From Phymatolithon calcareum (taxonomy: Eukaryota; Rhodophyta; Florideophyceae; Hapalidiales), in the NCBI GenBank assembly GCA_977006965.1, contig OZ345374.1:868001-932000 (forward strand): a stretch of 64,000 nucleotides of DNA, read 5' to 3'. The translations under genes and the position numbers were made by a program. Below, piece after piece: positions 59,557 through 64,000 of this stretch. Under the pieces are notes generated by a model that had not been told where the DNA came from, ran no database searches, and saw only the letters and a program-made list of their open reading frames with translations. Numbering within the stretch: position 1 is the stretch's first letter; the number at the start of each line of letters is the position of its first letter.

Positions 59557-62500
59557 TCAGTCGAAGTCAGGTGCGCGAGATGTGGAAGAGAACACATTGG
59601 CAAGTTCGACGTAGTTCACCACTGCGTCTCGAAGAGACGTTGAACTCTGTGGTTGCAGGTCACCAGGCCCCGACGATGCCGTCGATTGTGCCTCAAGTCC
59701 GAGTAAGTCGTATACAGGCCGCAATGCTCGATCGGGATCTGCAACCAGCGATTCATACGTGATCTCTTCGTAAAGCTGCCCAGCAAGGCGATCTCGAAGG
59801 AATGCATAGTATTGATCGTAGCAATCGGTCCAAATCTGAAAATCGTTTGCAGAAATATGAACAGGCAGTGCCTGCCTGTCAGGCGCCTTATTGAGTGATG
59901 TCTGAATGTACTCACCGGTCAAGCTTGCGCGAATGATCGATGAGACGCATGCAAGTTCGTTGTGTCGACGTAGAATTATCTTATGGATCCGACGATCAGC
60001 GAGAAGACGCTCAAAAAATTCAAGCTCGCGAACATGTTCCGGGAATAGCTTGAATCCCACAGCTTTTGTTGGAGATGCGCGTATCATATCCGCAAGAAAC
60101 ACCGCAGGATCATTGTCTCGCGCGCTTATCGCAGCAATGTCTCTGATCGCACCTGGAGTCGTCGACCCAGGATTTGACTGCGTGTAGATGGCCTTCTCAT
60201 TGAATAGCTCGAAGTGCATGTGAATGTCTTTGTGCTTGTTTAAGTGATTTCGAACCAGCATGTTGCTTCCCGTCCTTTGGTATGCGAGGACCACAAAAGG
60301 AGTCTTACCTTTGTCGAACTCGACATCAAGACCGGGACGAGATATTTGCGGACACCAGTCTCCCAGCATCAGCGGACCTACATACTTTGCCACCCAAAGA
60401 GTGTACAGAGTGACAACGAAAGTGACCGGGAATTTTATATTCACATCTGGCTGAAGAGCCCATGCCATGCCGAACCACGCAACAAATTTCCAAGTCAGGT
60501 TGCTGCGGATTTCTGCCGGATGTTGCCCAGTCTTATTCATCCAATCAAAGTGCTTGCAAAGCTCGTCCAGGCGACCGCGCTTTAGCTTGCTGCACAACCG
60601 AACAACATCCTGAACCATTGGTAAGGTAGTTGCGAGAATACCCACAACAGTGCGGTTTTTCGGAAGCTTGCCAGTAAACCAAAAGAATCGAGGGAAAAGC
60701 ATGAAAACTTCCACGACCGGGGCGAAAAGAGCACACGCAAATGCATTTTGTGCCCCAGACTTACCGACTTCGGAGCTCGAGAAGGTGCAAAAGAGTCCGT
60801 AAAGGATGCACATCAACGCTATCTCCGCCCAGTTTGGAAGAGCATAAAATGCTGCCTGCGGTAAGTTGCCGAGGCACAGCACATCACCACTCGCCCAACC
60901 CATAACTTGCTTGAACGGCTTGTCCCAATATGGATGCACAACCTGCGCATTCGGGACACTGACAATTATTCCATGTCCTGCAGCCGCGGACCGTATACAA
61001 AAGTCAACGTCCTCCCCACCGCCCGTCTTTGGGTACTTTCTGCTGAAGAACTCAAAGTTTCTACGTATTGTGCGCGACCGCACGCACATGTTGGCCGTAA
61101 CACCCCATGGAGGGCTCTTCCGCACAGCGGCGATCTTGTAGAAGTAGCAGATCCGACTGGCATTCATAGCACATTGCACCAGCGTCTTTGGTTGCGGTAG
61201 AAGGGTCATTCCAATGTATATCGCTTCTCCTGGGTGTCGCGCGATAGCGCTAGCATACGCATCCAGAAGTCCAGACATGGGAATAACATCATCGTCCAGC
61301 AACACAGCATAATCGCCAAAGCTTTGAGCGAGCCCTGTGTTTCGCGCGAAGCTTGCGCCGGCGTTTTTCTCCTGCACATGAACTCTGACAGTGCGATCGG
61401 TAGCGAACGTCGCCAGGCCACGTACCTCTTCCAAATTGAGCGATTCAGGATTGTCGACAACCAGAATTGTGTGTAGAGATACTGGCTGCGAGCATTCAAG
61501 CGAACAGAGCTTTTGGAGCCGCTTCACGTCACATCGGTACGTCGGGACAATGACATCAATACATGCTACTTGTTTCGCGGTTGGGCACGCATTTGCAAGC
61601 CATTTATGAAGCTGTTCAATGGCACTGCTCAAGACTTGACCTTTCCAATGCACACTTGCCTTACGATATCTCGCTTCACCGAAGCCACCAATATTGTTCG
61701 TCAGCGTAGATCTTGTCGTATATCGCGATGCACCCCACCTTCGGTACAACTCGAACAAAAAAGGGTCGCCGTGCTGGTTGATAAATTCGGGAGGGAACAG
61801 ATTCCCATTGAAGATTTCTATGTGCATGCGGTGAATGACCGGGAAGGTAGGGAAGCAAGAAATTGAAACATCTCGAATGGCGACACATCCGCAGCCCAAC
61901 GGCAGTCCGCGTTCCAATGAGATTGCTAAAAATTGCCTCTCGACATCTTCTTGCCAATTGTAGTCATGCATAATCACATCATCGCCGAGCAGAACAACCA
62001 GCTCGGAACCAGCTGCCACTGCTCGCGCCGCCAGGTGGGCCCATATCCAGCACATCTTGCCCTGAAATGCAGGAACCAGTGGAGACGCAAAGTGCACCCC
62101 TGCGAGACTGCGAAGAAGCAGACTTATCTTCTTTCGAGCACAATCATTGTCAAATGAAGGATCCTGTCTGTCAATGGCGACATAAACATGCGTACACGTG
62201 CGGTATGCAGGCGGAATTGACTCCACAAGCATTTGCAGAGTGTGCTTGAGCGGCTTCCATACATTGGAGCTGTTTCGAGACGTTAATGGTAATAATAATC
62301 CCCACTGGCGAGGACCACCACTGTACTCTGGGTGCAGGCGCGACGTCACAGTCTCGCCAACGTTTTTGGGGATACGGCACCATGCTCTGGATGCAGGCAG
62401 ATCGTTTACAATTCCCAGGCTATCCGCAGAGGGCATCAACGCCATCGACGTGCGAAAGTTGGGGCGACGCTGAAGCGGAAACGGGGTGGCCCGACCAGCA

Positions 62501-62775
62501 ATATCTTCAGCCCACCATCCAGGGAAGATGAAATGCCGGATGCATGCGGACAATGAATTTGAAGCTCTGGTTTCGAGGAAGTAGTCAAGGAGTAGAAGAA
62601 AAGATCGAATCGTAGGACTGCGTCGCACGGTCCTCCTCACAGTGCCAATGATTTCTCCAACCCCAGTCATTGCCAGGTAGTGTACTTGGCTTCGGGCAAA
62701 TGGCAATACCTTCGTGTGCAGACGTGAGAGAGCACTTAATGCTTTGCTTAACAAGTTAAACTGTGCAGCGTACAC
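59557..62775 (-). CDS. Glycosyltransferase–glycosyltransferase–sulfotransferase fusion protein (1072 codons)
   Basis: One uninterrupted frame. Residues about 155–400 form a GT-A-type domain with ELVVLLGDDVIMHDYNW (DxD-like GDD, 264–266). Residues about 405–640 are a GT2-like domain: IDVIVPTYRCDVKRL, EKNAGASFARNTGL, AVLLDDDVIPMSG (DDD 494–496), and GGGEDVDFCIR. Residues 645–800 have three hydrophobic segments, probably membrane helices. Residues 826–1045 match a sulfotransferase: FVVLAYQRTGSNMLVRNHL is the PAPS 5'-phosphosulfate loop, ILRRHNELACVSSIIR the 3'-phosphate part, and EEITYESLVADP a conserved C-terminal motif. It likely extends and sulfates a polysaccharide at the Golgi or plasma membrane. 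An internal ATG (Met36) is an alternative start. No frameshift or intron is needed. Confidence 0.9.
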   Translation of the reverse strand: MYAAQFNLLSKALSALSRLHTKVLPFARSQVHYLAMTGVGEIIGTVRRTVRRSPTIRSFLLLLDYFLETRASNSLSACIRHFIFPGWWAEDIAGRATPFPLQRRPNFRTSMALMPSADSLGIVNDLPASRAWCRIPKNVGETVTSRLHPEYSGGPRQWGLLLPLTSRNSSNVWKPLKHTLQMLVESIPPAYRTCTHVYVAIDRQDPSFDNDCARKKISLLLRSLAGVHFASPLVPAFQGKMCWIWAHLAARAVAAGSELVVLLGDDVIMHDYNWQEDVERQFLAISLERGLPLGCGCVAIRDVSISCFPTFPVIHRMHIEIFNGNLFPPEFINQHGDPFLFELYRRWGASRYTTRSTLTNNIGGFGEARYRKASVHWKGQVLSSAIEQLHKWLANACPTAKQVACIDVIVPTYRCDVKRLQKLCSLECSQPVSLHTILVVDNPESLNLEEVRGLATFATDRTVRVHVQEKNAGASFARNTGLAQSFGDYAVLLDDDVIPMSGLLDAYASAIARHPGEAIYIGMTLLPQPKTLVQCAMNASRICYFYKIAAVRKSPPWGVTANMCVRSRTIRRNFEFFSRKYPKTGGGEDVDFCIRSAAAGHGIIVSVPNAQVVHPYWDKPFKQVMGWASGDVLCLGNLPQAAFYALPNWAEIALMCILYGLFCTFSSSEVGKSGAQNAFACALFAPVVEVFMLFPRFFWFTGKLPKNRTVVGILATTLPMVQDVVRLCSKLKRGRLDELCKHFDWMNKTGQHPAEIRSNLTWKFVAWFGMAWALQPDVNIKFPVTFVVTLYTLWVAKYVGPLMLGDWCPQISRPGLDVEFDKGKTPFVVLAYQRTGSNMLVRNHLNKHKDIHMHFELFNEKAIYTQSNPGSTTPGAIRDIAAISARDNDPAVFLADMIRASPTKAVGFKLFPEHVRELEFFERLLADRRIHKIILRRHNELACVSSIIRASLTGEYIQTSLNKAPDRQALPVHISANDFQIWTDCYDQYYAFLRDRLAGQLYEEITYESLVADPDRALRPVYDLLGLEAQSTASSGPGDLQPQSSTSLRDAVVNYVELANVFSSTSRAPDFD

Positions 62776-63730
62776 GGTGATCGGCAGGATATGCGAGTAT
62801 GTTTAGAAGTGAAACCGAGTTTCTTTTTATGAAATTTTGCGGCATCAGGTGTACAAAAACCCTGATCGGTGGGCTTCTTTCCATTCGATGACGACCACTT
62901 CCCGAGTCTCGAGTGTAGATTACTTGGGAGATTCAGGAAGATTACTGGTGTATTTTAATACAAAAGAACATAAAAAGTTGCCGACCGATTCGAGATGCAG
63001 TTTCTCAAGTTTAGACAAAGAGCCGCCGTTCATCCTGAAACGTTTCCATGATATTGTTTTCAATATCGCTACAAATTTCAAAAAATGATTTGCGGTCTAT
63101 CTCCGACGTGATCCTCCTTTTTACCAAATGCTGGACGTTTATCCACTCCTAGGGCATACGAATTCTTCGCACTCAGTCTTATACTGTAGACGTGCACGTC
63201 TAATGCCCTGCGATTCGATTCTGTTAAATCCGACTAGCATAGGTTTCGAAAAATGCATAGTTGAGCTGAGGCCCGGTCTATACGCGAACAAATCTGTTCA
63301 TGTTCGCTAATTCGTATCATAGCATAAAACTTGTCGTCTTACAATTGGCTGTCGTGAACTTCGAGACGGCGCATTTGAACAGATTTGGAGCAGCGTTTCA
63401 TTTGGACGGATGACGGATGAATCCAGTACGCCAAATGCCACGCAACAAGTGTCCAATGGACTAGCGAGATCTCCAAGAGTATGATTCAATCCAGTTCGTC
63501 GGTGTAGACGATTTAAAATTTAGAATTTTCTTCGTCCGCTCGAGAAAGAATCTAATGCTTTTGAGTCCGGTAGCCCTACAGCGGTAAGCTAGGCTGAATC
63601 TGTATCCAGTCCGACAGGATTCGTCGTTCTGAAACCTATATCAGCAAGCATCCAGTTATTTCGCGATAAAATCAGTGAAAATAATGAAGTCAATTTGATT
63701 ATCCGCATCAAATCCAAGAGTCATAAATTC
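62776..63730. other. No gene resolved
   Basis: An 83-codon plus frame (62837–63088) has balanced composition but no motif. A GGCCCGGTCTATAC word, like the Harbinger end, occurs at about 63263 and is followed by a hairpin with GCGAACA/TGTTCGC arms. Confidence 0.4.
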
Positions 63731-63809
63731 AATCCAGTGGATGTACACGTGTACATCCGCTGGATTTGGTTGGTTAATAATGAGTGTGCAGTCATTATTC
63801 ACCAACCAA
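63731..63809. repeat. Two adjacent palindromes
   Basis: The first, 63731–63766 (AATCCAGTGGATGTACAC and its complement), has one mismatch. The second, 63766–63809 (TTGGTTGGTTAATAATGA … TCATTATTCACCAACCAA), also has one mismatch. The second overlaps the stop codon of the following minus-strand gene. Confidence 0.88.
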
Positions 63810-63999
63810 AAGTAATTTCTCTTTGAAAGGCATGAATCCAAACTCTCGTGGCACCGGCGATGCCAACGGCGTTTCCCTTTCGCATTTTGACTTGAGGCGC
63901 CGGCTTACTCTCTAGCTCCTTGATGCGTGCGTTCAAGTGTTCAATCTCCATCTCCTGCATCTTCGCATGTCCCTGAAGACGCGCTTCAGCCGCGCGAGC
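63799..63999 (-). CDS. C-terminal end of a coiled-coil protein (partial)
   Basis: From the right window edge the minus strand is open for 66 codons to TGA at 63801–63799. The sequence is an alpha-helical, charged run (EARLQGHAKMQEMEIEHLNA, RIKELESKPAP) followed by KMRKGNAVGIAGATRVWIHA. Heptad-spaced leucine, isoleucine and methionine residues suggest a coiled coil. The last codons fall in a palindrome arm, so the end of the protein may have been altered by the event that made it. The rest of the gene is outside the window; no family can be assigned. Confidence 0.5.
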   Translation of the reverse strand, partial: ARAAEARLQGHAKMQEMEIEHLNARIKELESKPAPQVKMRKGNAVGIAGATRVWIHAFQREITFGW

Positions 64000-64000
64000 G

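Noticed and set aside
1-64000. CRISPR array
   Set aside because: No regularly spaced identical repeats; the tandem repeats present are protein-coding (51888–52440) or degenerate GACGTC units.

Overview
The window is nuclear DNA of a eukaryote with few introns and many transposons. Most of the intact genes are single open frames (a 1391-codon membrane/Sel1 protein, two kinases, an expansin-like protein, a 1072-codon glycosyltransferase–sulfotransferase). The only introns I could resolve are one in the Sec61-beta gene and one in the V-ATPase c'' gene; both obey GT-AG. A protein that joins two glycosyltransferase modules to a sulfotransferase, together with the compact gene structure, best fits an alga that makes sulfated polysaccharide. 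A florideophyte red alga of the Chondrus type is my inference, not something the sequence proves.

Left half (1–36 kb): one locus present twice in direct orientation and then taken apart by transposons. Block A (1–3112) is repeated at 16655–23381. Block B (9172–14385: the 3' half of a Sel1 gene plus its downstream DNA) is repeated at 30426–35165, where the Sel1 gene is full length. Comparing copies gives clean empty sites, so several insertions can be cut out exactly: a 930-bp MULE-type MITE (11-bp target duplication), an 810-bp hAT-type MITE (8-bp duplication, one mismatch), and a 4.5-kb element with CACTGGAGG ends. That last element holds a nested 1.05-kb MULE with a decayed transposase. A Ty3/gypsy element (3584–9171) lies next to the truncated Sel1 copy, and a Ty1/copia element (23653–28406, minus strand, 5-bp duplication) lies upstream of the full copy. 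Three decayed copies of an unrecognised minus-strand, possibly membrane-spanning gene family sit in the same blocks.

Right half (36–64 kb): mainly single-copy genes. In order they are a CAMK-like kinase with an altered DFG motif (+), Sec61-beta (-), a non-LTR retrotransposon tail (-, dead), an N-myristoylatable TKL kinase (+), V-ATPase c'' (-), a bacterial-type sugar-nucleotide dehydrogenase/acetyltransferase fusion (+), a small coiled-coil protein (-), a secreted expansin-like protein with five cysteine-rich repeats (+), a broken phosphotransferase gene (+), an apparently intact PIF/Harbinger transposon with two convergent genes, the glycosyltransferase–sulfotransferase (-), and the C-terminus of a coiled-coil protein running off the right edge (-).

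The secretory translocon subunit, the proton pump subunit, the sugar-nucleotide enzyme, the expansin-like protein and the glycosyltransferase–sulfotransferase all belong to the endomembrane/cell-wall side of the cell, but their proximity is probably chance. Across the window there are about eleven long near-perfect palindromes of unrelated sequence and a strong excess of the words TACTGTA/TACAGTA; none of the annotated features explains these.
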